From positions 34,923,501 to 34,987,500 of the forward strand of contig CM043698.1 in assembly GCA_023935145.1 (NCBI GenBank): 64,000 bases of DNA, read 5' to 3'. This document shows positions 15,101-25,034 of this stretch, piece by piece; position 1 is the first letter of the stretch; each line of letters starts with the position of its first letter. Under the pieces are notes generated by a model. That model was not told the origin of the DNA and searched no databases. It saw only the letters and a list, made by a program, of their open reading frames with translations. The DNA comes from Bretschneidera sinensis (lineage: Eukaryota > Streptophyta > Magnoliopsida > Brassicales > Akaniaceae). Position numbers and translations under genes: made by a program.

Positions 15101-18062
15101 AGAGTTTTCTTCCACATGTTGATACTGTAAGATAATAAGCTGCATAGCCTCTCTCTCTCTCTCTCTCTCCCTCTATCTGTGTGTGCGTGTGTTTAATCAA
15201 GAGATATCCTCTTAACCTTAGAAGCACTAATATAGGTCCTCGACCATATATGTGGTTTGATCGATGACACAGTCAGAGACCTTGTGGTTTTAAGCATCTG
15301 TCGAGCAGCATTGGTATTCTCTTGTCCTTATTATGTAATCAGTTGAGGCCCTTCTTTATTGGGTTAAAGTTGTATGCTTCTGTGGTTCAGGAAGCTTATG
15401 TTTGGGTGTTGCTTGATGGAGGTCCTTCTCGATCATTTTCTGATTCGGATATCATGCTGATGGAAGAGGATCTTAACATATTGAAGGTAATTTTTTGTAT
15501 TTTATTGTACAGCAGCAAGACACCCCCAACCGCCCCCCCAAAAAAACAAATAAAAGAAAAAACCAGGAAAAGAAATATGGGAAAAAGCATATTTTACACC
15601 CTTAATGGAGAGGAGAGGAAAATGAGGAAAATGGGGGCTATTAAAGACAGATGGTTTTACACCCTTAATTTTCAGTTCAATGGTTGGTCTTTTGCAAATG
15701 AGAAGTTAGTAGAGTTTATTGAATTTTTGGCATGTAAATATTAGTATTGTATATGGGTTGGCACCTCCTTGGTGCCCTTATTAATACTATGCTTATTAAA
15801 AATAAGGTTCACCATGCTTAACAAATAGAATAATGATATTCTGACTTCTTTTCGTTTTGCTCCTATTTTATACAGTTATGTTTTATATGTGGAAGGTAGG
15901 GCTCTATCTTGACCCATGTGCTAATGTTTTCACAGCATTGATTGATTTTCAGCACCATATTGTTAATCAAAAGTTGGTGAAAGTTCGTGACTCTGTTACG
16001 TAAAATCGAGACTTGTGGTTTGATGACTGGCATGCAAATAATATAATTTTCTTTTGAAATGATCCATATTGCACAAACTTAAGTTATCTTTGAGTTGCCT
16101 TCAGGCTATTTGAATGTTTTAGGAACATTTATGATCAATAACGAATGACCCAATGAATTGTTAGTAGTGCTTCCACCTACATACTGAGATGTGATATCCG
16201 TAGATTGTTGAATATGGAACCAATAGCCTGCGCCCATATTATAAAATGGCAAGGATCAGTTGCCATTCAAATTGGCAAGTATGTAATTTTGTCGTCGTGT
16301 TCTTTTCCCCTAAAATTTCTGGTACATAGATATAACTTCCTGGATTTGTATGTAGTTCCTACATGTTATCAGTTTATTATAAAATGTTGTATTGCTGATG
16401 GATATCTGCTGCTTTTCTTTCTAGGAATTCTTCATTGCTGATGGAGAAGGCCTTCCCCGTTCACTAGTTGAGAAAGAAGCGAAATTTGCAGAACAGATAC
16501 TTACCTTATTTTCTCTTGAGGTTCAATACCTTCTAATTAAGCATTCGATGCCCTAAACCAAACGGTTGAGAACTGGCAGTTTGATAATATTTTTTTTTCC
16601 TTTTCTTTTTGGCAGACTGAAACAGTTATTCAAATGTTGATGACTGCAAGTGAACTCATTTCTATGGGATTTGATTCACATAAACGTGGTCACATGCGCT
16701 TGGAAGATGCCCACATATTGGTACGAGTTCTATGCCATAAGAGAGACAGAGAAGCCTCCAAGTTCTTAAAAAAGCAATATCAGCTCCCCATGTCTTCAGG
16801 TAATATTTTCATTCTGATGTGATTGCTTTATGTACAATATTTAATATTACTGATTTCATCTATTATGATACGTAATTTTCAGTTTGGTTATAAAATATAA
16901 TTGTATTACGTGCAAGTAATGTGTCATGGCAAAAGAGAAGGGGGGAAGCAACATGATATTGAGGTGAATGTTCACATAAACATGTAAGAGAAATTTTATC
17001 AGGGCTTTTCCTTTTATTTGGGAATTGAATATTCATTTCCCAAGCCCCTGCCCTCTCCCCCTCCCCAAAAAAAAAAAAAGGGAATTACAAACCTGTTAAA
17101 AGATATGCTCAGACCTAGAAGTGTTCTGCATATTCATCATTGCTACAGCAGATCTAGAAAACTTTTGTTGTAATCTCCATCCATAAATGATAAATGTTTG
17201 CTGCGCACCTAGCACTTTCTATACTCCAAAGACCACAAATTCTTGTCTCCCACTCTCTTTAGCTCCAATCAAGTTAAACATCCCATCTATCAATATTCCT
17301 CTGAAAACTGCATATATCAAGAATTTCAGCCCAAACCTAAGCTAAATTGACAGTCAAAAAGTAGATACACCTTTGGTAATTTGGTATTAATTAGAAATGA
17401 CCATTGTTTCCTTCTACATTTCTAGATGCATCATCTCTCTTTCAGTGTAATGATGCATTTAACTATACTTTTTCAAATTTCACAGCACTTGGCTTGTAGT
17501 AGAATAGAAGTCGTTTGTTGATATGGACTTCAGAGGGAATATTGAACTAAATTTGGACAGTATCTCTTCTATTAGAGAGAGAAACTTTAAGAGAAATGAA
17601 GCCTGGTTTTTTAGTGTGCACCAATCCAGAAAACTTCTTGTGTTTGCTTCTCTTTCCATTTCCTTTTTCTTGATTGAAGTGGGTATCAAATCTTTTTGTG
17701 TTAGCTGTTCAAAACTTTCACCTGTTATGTAGTTGTAGGCTTAGTCCAGTGGTCAGACCTCCTCCCTTGTTGAGGCATGTCCCAGGTAAAAAAAAGATTC
17801 TGCTGGTTCTAAACTTTATGGTAATGGAGCTTTGTTTCTAGATTCTAATTCATCAGCTGTGCTTATGAGGGTTTGATTTTATCTTTAAGCAGAATATGAC
17901 GACACTCCATCAAAAGATTCAACTTTGAAGTCACCTCTTATAACAGATCTTCTTAAGCGAAGCACTTCATTTCATTGGAGTAAAAAGAGCCAGAGTAGTT
18001 TCAAATCAATAAAGAAGAAACTTCAAGAAGCAACTTCTGAAATCAGGAATGTGGCGTGGTGA
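112..18062 (+). CDS. PATROL1: PATROL1/UNC-13-like MUN-domain (DUF810) protein, C-terminal 612 residues
   Basis: Fifteen exons with matching phases join to 612 codons plus stop: 112-198, 375-560, 654-812, 1954-2046, 6792-6863, 7214-7331, 8864-9036, 10492-10576, 13503-13637, 15020-15126, 15236-15313, 15391-15486, 16425-16520, 16616-16799, 17893-18062 (TGA). The N-terminal part lies upstream of the window; the Arabidopsis protein is about 1100 residues, so just over half is seen. Recognisable stretches include LPMDITHLQALLSVIYHSLD, LLDGGPSRSFSDSDIMLMEE, EFFIADGEGLPRSLVE and the tail SPLITDLLKRSTSF. Known family role: PATROL1 is a Munc13-like factor that tethers vesicles carrying the plasma-membrane H+-ATPase AHA1 and controls stomatal movement. 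No frameshift or premature stop was seen in these exons. The donor after 560 (GTCCGT) is weak. Introns 2047-6791 and 10577-13502 are swollen by LINE debris. Paralogous DUF810 proteins exist, so the PATROL1 name is likely rather than certain. Confidence 0.9.
924..936. repeat. C13 homopolymer in an intron
   Basis: A run of 13 C lies in the intron 813-1953. It is a likely length-variable and error-prone site with no other meaning visible. Confidence 0.8.
985..1335 (-). mobile_element. LINE ORF2 3' fragment (5'-truncated)
   Basis: The minus strand ends in the same A-rich tail type as the larger LINE at 2250-3600 (a stretch reading as ...CTGAATAAATAAAAT). Upstream of it, minus-strand translations give broken LINE C-terminal-like peptides with many stops. 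It sits in the intron 813-1953. The assignment rests on similarity to the neighbouring copy and is weaker than for the longer fragments. Confidence 0.45.
2250..3600 (-). mobile_element. LINE (L1-type) ORF2 3' part, degenerate
   Basis: Minus-strand peptides match the zinc-binding reverse-transcriptase C-terminal region (zf-RVT) of plant LINEs: a segment with NRLTTRTRLKHW, then cysteine-poor remnants, then STEVWYHVLQRCEITGHAAGNW and AQILKLAWNA. Further upstream (2850-3413) come frames with the preceding linker. Several stops and frame changes make it dead. The 3' end near 2250 carries the tail CTTTATCCAAAAAAA on the minus strand. It lies inside the 4.7 kb PATROL1-like intron. Confidence 0.75.
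3750..4186. mobile_element. Non-autonomous hAT-type miniature element, 437 bp, with 8-bp target-site duplication
   Basis: The left end reads CATAGTTACCGGAA and the right end TTCCTGGTAACTATG, so the terminal inverted repeats match over about 14 bp with one gap. Both ends are flanked by the identical 8-mer GTCTAATT (3742-3749 and 4187-4194). An 8-bp duplication with short terminal repeats is the hallmark of the hAT superfamily. The interior has GC-richer repeats of a GTACC motif near the right end (4100-4180) and no transposase frame. It lies in the same intron as the LINE fragments. Confidence 0.85.
4590..5100 (-). mobile_element. LINE ORF2 3' fragment (zf-RVT region)
   Basis: The minus-strand frame contains LLCYLARTLWEMAYRVLGISW (4757-4978), followed by a decayed form of the 'IWxERNxRxF' block, which is the usual end of a plant LINE ORF2. 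The 3' end near 4590 is A-rich on the minus strand. It belongs to a different LINE family from 2250-3600 and resembles the fragments at 7390, 10690 and 12450. Confidence 0.7.
5165..5850 (-). pseudogene. RNase H-like (RVT_3) retroelement fragment
   Basis: The minus strand reads NANWVKINIDNCSKENLEMA at about 5600-5640. This is the start of the RNase H domain found at the end of many plant LINE ORF2 proteins ('WVKINxDGxxxxxxxAG'); the catalytic-position Asp is still present. Downstream the frame shifts, and peptides such as AQRAHVSRSECHIQHA continue in another frame with stops. It is a dead fragment in the long PATROL1-like intron. Confidence 0.55.
5855..5990 (-). mobile_element. LINE 3'-end fragment
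   Basis: On the minus strand this carries the family-typical 3' end: GGGTTGCACCCCCTTGGTGCC, a short AT-rich stretch, then TTTATTGATAAAAAA. The same end occurs on the plus strand near 9150, 12820 and 15750. It is a short 5'-truncated insertion separate from the RNase H fragment beside it. Confidence 0.6.
7390..7915 (+). mobile_element. LINE ORF2 3' fragment
   Basis: The plus-strand frame at about 7600-7800 contains IPHSIFWIVWRERNWRAFDD, the conserved end of plant LINE ORF2, followed by a 3' UTR ending in CTTATAAAAAAAGG near 7915. It has internal stops. It lies in the PATROL1-like intron 7332-8863, in the same orientation as the gene. Confidence 0.7.
9105..9228 (+). mobile_element. LINE 3'-end fragment
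   Basis: A short plus-strand copy of the LINE 3' end: GGGTTGGCACCCCCTTGGTTCC followed by TTTCATTGATAAAAAAAG. It lies about 70 bases past an exon end, in the intron 9037-10491. No coding part remains. Confidence 0.55.
10690..11880 (-). mobile_element. LINE ORF2 C-terminal part, degenerate
   Basis: The minus strand shows several ORF2 blocks in order: a GVGVWK-like segment near 11650, FDVRSFIRFLLMAYQWKACI (11118-11336), VSFFAWDASWKKILT, then HLLLCCSLARHLWEMIYCVL and a decayed ERN block down to about 10850. Stops and frame changes interrupt it. The plus-strand frame of 153 codons at 11268-11729 is a shadow of this element. It sits in the intron 10577-13502. Confidence 0.75.
12450..12872 (+). mobile_element. 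LINE ORF2 3' fragment
   Basis: The plus strand has AFCVLGISWVMTSSIQDEIW and the decayed block LYFWVGVE/NERNRRS split over two frames, then the 3' end GGGTTGCACCCCCTTTGTTC and CTTTTATTAATAAAAAATG near 12860. It lies in the same intron as the minus-strand fragment 10690-11880, in the opposite orientation. Confidence 0.75.
15148..15174. repeat. CT/GA dinucleotide microsatellite
   Basis: About twelve CT units followed by CCCTCTATC, then a GTGTGTGCGTGTGT run to about 15191. The array begins 22 bases after the donor at 15127 and lies within the short intron 15127-15235. Confidence 0.85.
15590..15806 (+). mobile_element. LINE 3'-end fragment
   Basis: A plus-strand LINE tail: a decayed terminal ORF2 segment (FANEKLVEFIEFLACKY at about 15690-15744), then GGGTTGGCACCTCCTTGGTGCC and an A-rich end CTTATTAAAAATAAGG. 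It lies in the intron 15487-16424. Confidence 0.6.
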
Positions 18063-19693
18063 CAGTATCTTTTAAAGGTATCCCGGATTCTATTTACATC
18101 ATAGCATGTTAGTCTTTCATGACAATTAGAATAACTGAATCAGCGTTTGATTTGTCATTCCTATTATGCCAATTTTTGCATTTCTACCCGCAAAGCTCTC
18201 AAGTAGAAACCATATCATAAGCGCTCATAAATGTAATACACATCCATGTATTTCTCAGATAAAATGGTAAATACCAAAGGACTATGAAAAAGCTCTTTTT
18301 TTGCCTTATTCGTGCCTGTGTATGACAGGTAGTTCTTAAATTCTGGTATTTCTAGGACCAAACCCCAAGTTGGAATTACTAAAAAGTCATGGAATGTTAG
18401 GCGCAAGAACTGCACGATGTTAAACTAAGTTTAAAATTGTAGTACTGGAGTGCAGATGATACCAGCTATAGGTTGCTTATTCACATTGTTTCTCAATTCT
18501 TATGGTCTTGATTGTTAGTCTATCATAATCAAAGTACCTAACGTCATGATATGTTTGGCACCTCTCAGCAAAGACTACGTGGTATTGCAATTATTGTTGA
18601 AAAAGTGAGGAATATTGTAGCTGTATTTTATTGGGCAATGCTTCATGATTTGATTTTAGTGGATGATGATGAATAAAGCTGGAATTGATATTCTTCCTTG
18701 TTATTTTATTTTCAACTGAATTGATAGGAAAAGGCTAGTCTAGACTATAGCCCGGCAATGGGAGTCAGACTTCTGTGAGTAGGCATGTGCCTTGTTCAGA
18801 CAATTATTTCCCCCTGTAGTGCGGTGTGAATCCCTGACTTGCAAGTTGCAACTCTGATGCGTTACAAAGCAAGTGCTAACTGCCGTGGACAAGTGAATTC
18901 AAACAATAAATATCTTATATGTAAGCATCAGAATTATATGTCTCTTTTGACATGCAAGTCATCAAAGCTGATGGCTTAGCCATCTTTATTCGTTCTGACT
19001 TAATGTATGTATGATTAATCATTTCCTATTGTAAGATCGTTCGGTCTCATGGCACAACTGCACCACTTTTGTATGTATTACTACCCTGAGTATCATTGAC
19101 AAACAATTATACTATTCTACAAAGTGAAAGTTGCTAAAAGGAGCGTTATTGTCGCTTGTGATTGATGGTTCAGATGGGATTGTGTTGGGTGCATCTACAC
19201 TGTTCTCATATTGTTAATTCAACAAAAAATAAAACGTAGAAAAGAAAAAAAAAAGGGAAGATTGTGTCAACTCGGCCGATTCTAGGAAACACAACTCCTT
19301 TGGAATCGCCATTCATGCAATCACACAACGAACGCATCATGAATAGAAATTCTCATTCCAGTAGGATATTTCGATTTTTTTCCCTTATTGTTCTTATCCA
19401 TAAATTAAACAAAATCAAGCCCCACCTTTGCAGGGGATCATCAATTTGGTATACTCGGTACTATCGTACTTAAACTATTAACTCGTTTCAAACCATTGAT
19501 TGGGTTGACCACACAGCACCCACCTCTCATCCACTATGCAACTCCACTGGGGTATATGGTTTATGATAAGAGGAAAGATGCTTGATCACTCTAGTTTGTC
19601 ACTCAAATGACATAAAGTAACAAGTTCAAGTTGACAAATATAAAATAACAGTTTTATTTTTAAAACGATTCTAGGAACGCTCTCTTATGGTGC
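18063..19693. other. Intergenic: 3' UTR of the PATROL1-like gene, then spacer
   Basis: No gene is seen. A candidate poly(A) signal AATAAA lies at 18672-18677, about 610 bases past the stop codon. The two downstream genes converge here: the PATROL1-like gene (+) and the C2-domain gene (-). On the minus strand a possible poly(A) signal for the C2 gene lies at about 19653-19659. Confidence 0.5.
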
Positions 19694-20290
19694 TTATCTA
19701 ATAACTCTTACGTCCCTACAGGCTACAACGACACTCAACTGACCTTGACAAGTGACACCATACTCACCCAAATATGGATATCTTGTCACCGGTATGCCAA
19801 TCACTGCGTGACACGTGTCATCTGGCGCCCCTTGGCTGGCAACTGGATGTAAACCTCGCATCACCTTCACTGCAATGTTCACTATTCCATGACCCCTTGA
19901 ACCGTCTCTATCCCGTAGCCGGTAGCTCAGGTACCTCACTGAGCCCAATGGCGGGAACCCAATATCGGTCACTGGAACCTGGCACCAGCCCAGTTGTGTC
20001 CGGCCCACAATGAGCCGCTTGGTGTACAGTTGGAGATATATCGAAGAGTATCTGTTGGCAAAGAAGGAGGTGTCTACTGGTACATGAAACTTGTCACCCC
20101 ACGTAGGGTTAAGCCCCCCATGATCATCAACCCTTGTAGTGTACACATGGCACTTCTTATCACCTTTGGTGATGGGGTTGCATGGGGCTGCAGGTTGGAC
20201 CATGGTGATTGTGATGAAAGGTCTCAAACGTTGAGAGAGGAGATGAGTAGAGGACTTGAGACCTTGTGCTGACATGACTGTGATCTCCAT
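19694..20290 (-). CDS. Single-exon C2-domain protein (SRC2/BAP-like)
   Basis: An uninterrupted 198-residue frame. The N-terminal 120 residues form a C2 domain: it opens with MEITVMSAQGLKSS, has the loop block VDDHGGLNPTWGDKFHVPVD at about residues 53-72, and a later strand RTQLGWCQVPVTDIG. The LNPTW..KF motif is typical of plant C2 proteins of the SRC2 and BAP families, which bind phospholipids, in many members with calcium. The remainder (HGIVNIAVKVMRGL... to the end) is not recognised and shows no membrane segment. The first ATG of the frame is used, because TATA-like sequence lies 60-110 bases upstream. Molecular role unknown beyond likely membrane binding. Confidence 0.8.
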   Translation of the reverse strand: MEITVMSAQGLKSSTHLLSQRLRPFITITMVQPAAPCNPITKGDKKCHVYTTRVDDHGGLNPTWGDKFHVPVDTSFFANRYSSIYLQLYTKRLIVGRTQLGWCQVPVTDIGFPPLGSVRYLSYRLRDRDGSRGHGIVNIAVKVMRGLHPVASQGAPDDTCHAVIGIPVTRYPYLGEYGVTCQGQLSVVVACRDVRVIR

Positions 20291-20342
20291 TTATTTTTTA
20301 CAAACGCTTACAAAATTTCTGTTTTCCTTTACTTTCTTTTAT

Positions 20343-20410
20343 ATTAATGGACATATATAGAGACAGAGGAAATTTGCCCTACTTTCATTAATGGACATAT
20401 ATATATAGAG
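20343..20410 (-). promoter_or_regulatory. Duplicated TATA-like promoter segment of the C2 gene
   Basis: A direct repeat of ATTAATGGACATATATAG occurs at 20343-20360 and, extended by two TA units, at 20387-20408. On the minus strand each copy reads CTATATATGTCC, giving two TATA-like boxes 44 bases apart upstream of the C2 start. Which one is used cannot be told from sequence. Confidence 0.45.
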
Positions 20411-21978
20411 GAGGAATTAGGAAGATATGGAGAAGGGAGGAAAATAAGGAGATCATAAAGAGTTTTCTAGGGAGCTTCAAGTGGGGTAATCAGAGTGCAG
20501 TTTCCTCGTGGAATATTTTAATGGTGAAGTATATATGCATTTATGCAACTGGAAAATTAAAACGGTGGAATTAATTCTTTCCGTGGCATTAGAATCATAT
20601 ATAAAGTCAACTTATACTGACATATGGCCACTGACGCAACTACATGAATTTCCCCCTTTTTTACCTACCACTAGATGATGTTCTAATTTCTAATTAAATG
20701 TCACAATTTTATTTTCTCCCTTTAATTAGTATTGTATTTTTATTTCATTAGAGGTTTATTAAATTTATGGACTGCATAAAAAAAGATAACTTTTTTTATT
20801 TTTTATTTTTATTCTTTTAATATGAATGGATTCTTCAATCAATTGAGTTGCAGTACTCTTTAATATCCTATTTTGTTATACACTTATACTTTATCATCAC
20901 AATTTTTTTCTTTTTTTTAAAGCCACATGTTTCAAACATTTGCTAATCTAATTTTATTAGCTATAATTATAATTTTGTGTTCCTTTAACTTAGAAAATTC
21001 TGTGGGACTAATTAAAAAGGTGAGTGCATTCTTTTTCTTTTTCTTTTTCTTTCCGTTAATCTCCTTTTATATGATGAGAATGCATTAATAAAGAGCAGAT
21101 ATATAGAGCAAGTGGCCCATTCGCCAACTAATGTTGTGACAGAATTCTTGCATTTTTCATATGATTGCCACTTGCCAGCACATTTACGGCAGATTGTGGA
21201 AGTCTTTTGTCATTTTTTCTTGAGCCAAGTCTTTTTTGTCATGTTTCTTGGTATTTCTTATGATGTTGCCTACCAAGTTCATGAAATCTTCCATACAATT
21301 TTTAATCCAAGGATTTTTATTGCGTGAATTAAGAAGCCTAATCTGTTGGGGAAAAAATGAACCTGTAGTTTTTCTCAATCATTAGGATTCTTTGCCTTAT
21401 TACATAAATATTCATCCGATTAAATAATTTTAAATATTTAATAAAAAATATTCAAAATCTACAAATATATTTTTATAATAGAATCCATAATTTAATGAAA
21501 TTTTTGAAATCCTTAAATTACCTTTGAATTTTATATGACATATTTTATTTGTCTCATGACTTTTATCAGTTTTCATTATTTATAAATAGTAAGATAAATT
21601 TTACTTTTTTAAAGAGTGGCTGATTGCGTGCTAACTAAGTAGTTAGCACGCAACCATGGTCCGTGACATTGCATCTTTTGTCATCTTGCTTATTTTTTTA
21701 TTTAAACAACTTGTTTGGCTTTCGCTTGGTTTTTAATCATTGGTTTGGTAATTATTAATAAAGCAAATTGAACACTGAATTTTTTTTTTTTTTTAAAGTT
21801 TGATAGGAACCAATTGGCCAATTGGGTTCTTTGCCATTAAAGAAATATGAAGAAGAATAGTATCGAATTGGGTTCTTTGTTTATCGTCAAATTTTCATTT
21901 GCCAACCCAACCGAATTAAACAAATGTAATACAATGCATAGTTGTACAATGAAATAAAATGCTATATTATAGAGCGTT
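20411..21978. other. Intergenic AT-rich spacer
   Basis: No coding potential recognised. The only structured item is the hairpin at 21624-21653, listed separately. Confidence 0.6.
21624..21653. repeat. Perfect 13-bp inverted repeat with 4-nt loop
   Basis: TTGCGTGCTAACT at 21624-21636 and its exact reverse complement at 21641-21653, separated by AAGT. It has no T-run after it and no gene close by, so a transcription terminator is not implied. It may be the relic of a miniature element. Confidence 0.8.
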
Positions 21979-22115
21979 GATGTTTTATCACTAGTCTTTT
22001 ACACCTAAAATGTACATCTTGAAAGGTCTATTGGTAAGTTATGATCCACTAGTAATTTATCAATAGACCTTCGAGCACGAAAGTTTTGATTGTAAAAAAT
22101 GAGTGTTAGAATATC
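21979..22115. mobile_element. Fold-back (MITE-like) element, about 137 bp
   Basis: The two halves are imperfect reverse complements along nearly the full length: the left half begins GATGTTTTATCACTAG and the right half read in reverse begins GATATTCTAACACTCA; the arms meet around GGTCTATTGGTAAGTTA and its partner near 22065. No clear target duplication was found. Confidence 0.6.
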
Positions 22116-22171
22116 TTTACCACATATTATATTATGTTTTTACTTATTTATTTATTTAACTTGAAATATAT

Positions 22172-22793
22172 TGATACTACCAAAATATGTCACCCCAACA
22201 GGAGGAGGACACGTGGATTATCTTGAGCCCTGAATTCAAAGAGACACGCGAACAGTTCAGGCCCAGACAGCTGGGCCTCCAGGTCATGACCGCCTTTCAG
22301 GCATCCACCTCCAGCTGGGCCTCCAGGTCATGACCGCCCTCAGGAATATCTTGGCTCCAGCTGGGCCTCCACGTCACCACCGCCCTCCGGATCATCATTA
22401 CCAACCAAGTTGGGGCGTCAGACCGAAACACCGTCTTACGCATAGACGGCTCTGGAATAAGCCAACAAGGCTAAAGCCCTACTGAACGGTTCTCAGCTTC
22501 CTAGCTGGGCCTCATAGGCATCATTACCCTACCCAGTTAGGGTATCCTGTCACAGCTGCCCCGACCCATCACCGCCTCCGGAACTCTATAAAAGGATTTG
22601 GTAAGCGGTCCAACAGGGCAAGGGCTTTTTCAGCTTTAAACACATACAACCTGAAACTTTTGCTAACTTAAGCATCGGAGCATCCTCGGAGGCATCCCCT
22701 CCGTCGACCCAATAGCAAATCTCCCTTTCCCTGTGCAGGTACTTATACAGAACATCCATCCAGCTCAGCAATACTCATTTTTTGGCATCAACA
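22172..22793 (+). mobile_element. Solo LTR of a Gypsy (Tat-like) retrotransposon, 622 bp
   Basis: It starts TGATACTACC and ends GGCATCAACA, the end typical of plant Tat-lineage LTRs, and is flanked by the same 5-mer TATAT at 22167-22171 and 22794-22798. No primer binding site or coding part follows, so this is a solo LTR left by recombination between the two LTRs. A TATA box CTATAAAA lies at 22585-22592. Its GC content is well above that of the flanks. Three imperfect 44-46 bp repeats starting CAGCTGGGCCTCCA lie at 22268, 22312 and 22358, with a partial fourth near 22503. Confidence 0.85.
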
Positions 22794-23739
22794 TATATTA
22801 TATTATATTGTTATTATCTTTATTATTTACTCAACTATCCATACATTTGTTGATGCCCCAAAAAAGACAAGAAATCAAACCTCAAAACGTGCGAGGGTGC
22901 CTAGATAGCCAGGTATGATATTTTATGTTATGTCCGCTGGATCGTTACTCCTTCTTTTAAGTTCTCTTAAATGTCTTTAATGTTATGTCCATAGATCCAC
23001 AAAGTCAATGAATTTTATAGAAGTATTTTTGGAAGGTATGATATTTTATGTTATGCTTTTAATATATGGCAATTATTTTAAGACATCCATTTTATAAAGA
23101 GTTTGATTAACAGGTATCTTATTAGTACTTGATAATTAACAATACATACTCAGGCAAATGCATTGAAATTTAAAGTTAAATGATAATTCAAATATACTTT
23201 TCATTTATGAGAGTATATATGAGGGTATATTTGTAAAATAAAGTCAAATTTTACATTAATTATAGTATAATTATTTTATTTAATATTTCTTAACAAATGT
23301 TTTTAAAACACTCATAAACAAGATCTTTAATTAAAAATAAGTGACCGTCTTTATGAGACAGAGGAAATAATATTTTTAGTCTAAAACTAACAAAAATAAA
23401 GGCAAGTGGCTACTTAGGATTAAGTTAAAGGGTTAGGTGTAAATAAAAAAAACATAGTGCAAATTGTTATTAAAACTAAAATAAAAGGTGTTAAAATGAT
23501 AAAATCCTTTATAAAAAAAATAAAAATAAAACAATAAAATCCCAAACTAAGGAGAGCATGTTGGCGATGCAAATCCCCCTCACTTGTAGTTGTAGGGCGG
23601 TATTATGCTATTATTTTCTTAATTTTTTTCTATTTCCGTTTATTTTTACTATTATTATTTATTTTTCTCACGCTGTTTTATCCTACTAAACAATTAAATA
23701 TCATGTCGGTATTGTAAAAAAATACTTAATTATAAAAAA

Positions 23740-24015
23740 TACTTTATGATTGATTGTATTTTTAAAAAACACCTCGAGATATTTTTGTGACAAAAAATAC
23801 TTTGGGTTTTTTTGTGGTAAAAAATACTTTGTGACATGTTTCTATTAGCAAAAAAAAAAATGTCTTATGGTGTGTTTCTGTTAGTGAAAAATACATTGTG
23901 ACATGTCTCTTTTAGTCAACCGCATGGCATTTTTACTAACAAAAACATATTACAGTGTATTTTTTGTCACAAAAAAATCATCAATGTATTTTTTAAAAAT
24001 TGAGTCAATCACATA
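23740..24015. mobile_element. Fold-back element, about 275 bp
   Basis: The left arm (from TTTATGATTGATTGTA) and the right arm (ending TTGAGTCAATCACATAA) are imperfect reverse complements; each contains the block TTTTTGTGACAAAAAATAC or its complement. The middle repeats words such as TTGTGACATGT. No transposase is present and no target duplication was identified. Confidence 0.55.
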
Positions 24016-24961
24016 ATATGTTATCAACGTGTTTTTCACGCACAAGCAATGTGATTGAGGTAAGGAGTACTAGTGTATTAAAACTGATCTCATAAAAAGA
24101 AAATTTTTTGTTTGTCGGGTGCGAAACAAAATTTTTATGTCGAATGAAAACGTAATTATTAATTTTTTAAAATATCATCAATAATTTATAATTCAAGTAT
24201 TAATCATAGTTTATGTAATATTCATACGAAGAAAATCTTGAATTTTGTAGCTTTTATAGTCTCTTGATGGGTTAGAATTTCCTAGTAACCAATTAAAAGA
24301 TCAAGTTTATTTTGGTTGTAGATTTTATGGTCTAGGAGTTCACTACCTAGTTCATCCAGAACAAACACAAAGCAATATTCTTGCAAGAGTTGCTAGGTGA
24401 AAAAATTTTAATCAATTTTTTTAATAGTTTCAATGGAATTAATTATACATTTCGATATTAACTGATCGAATTAATTTCATCCGTTACGATCGATTAATCA
24501 GTTAATTGATATTATTTATATATTTAATTTTTTTAATTTATTATATTATATTATATCATATATATATAATTAACATATTATTAATTAATTAATTTTTTAA
24601 TCAATTAAACGGTTGATACAATTAAAAAATTTATAATTATCAATCGATCAATTAATCGATATATTTTATTTACTCAATCAATTTAATATTGATTAATTAA
24701 ACTGTTTTAATTAAACAGTTAATCGATTTTAACTTATTAACTCACCAACTGGAAAAAAATTCCACATAATGTATGAAGTGGCGTGCACATAAAAAGAAAG
24801 TTTGAATGATAAGGTTTTTCTTTGTTTGTCTTCTTTGGCTTTTCATTTGCATGTTTTGATAATTGATTAAAATGCATTTAAATTATTACATTTAAATCAT
24901 TTTTATTTTAAATTTATTAATTTACACATAATTTAATAAACATCGTCACAGCTCTTCACAT

Positions 24962-25034
24962 AGATGGCGACTCATTGCGGCTTAGCTATAATTACGTCCA
25001 CAAAGATGGCGACCCATTGCGGCTTAGCTATAAT
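24962..25034. repeat. 31-bp direct repeat, two units
   Basis: Units at 24962-24992 and 25004-25034 differ at one base; each begins AGATGGCGACT/CCATTGCGG. The repeat period is 42 bp. Confidence 0.85.

Noticed and set aside
17740..17790. SINE/tRNA-like A box (TAGTCCAGTGGTCAG)
   Set aside because: No B box (GGTTCGANNCC) follows at the right spacing, so a tRNA or SINE cannot be supported.
22849..22866. TGTTGATGCCCCAAAAAA as the start of another LTR
   Set aside because: It mirrors the solo LTR end, but no matching LTR body follows and no duplication flanks it.
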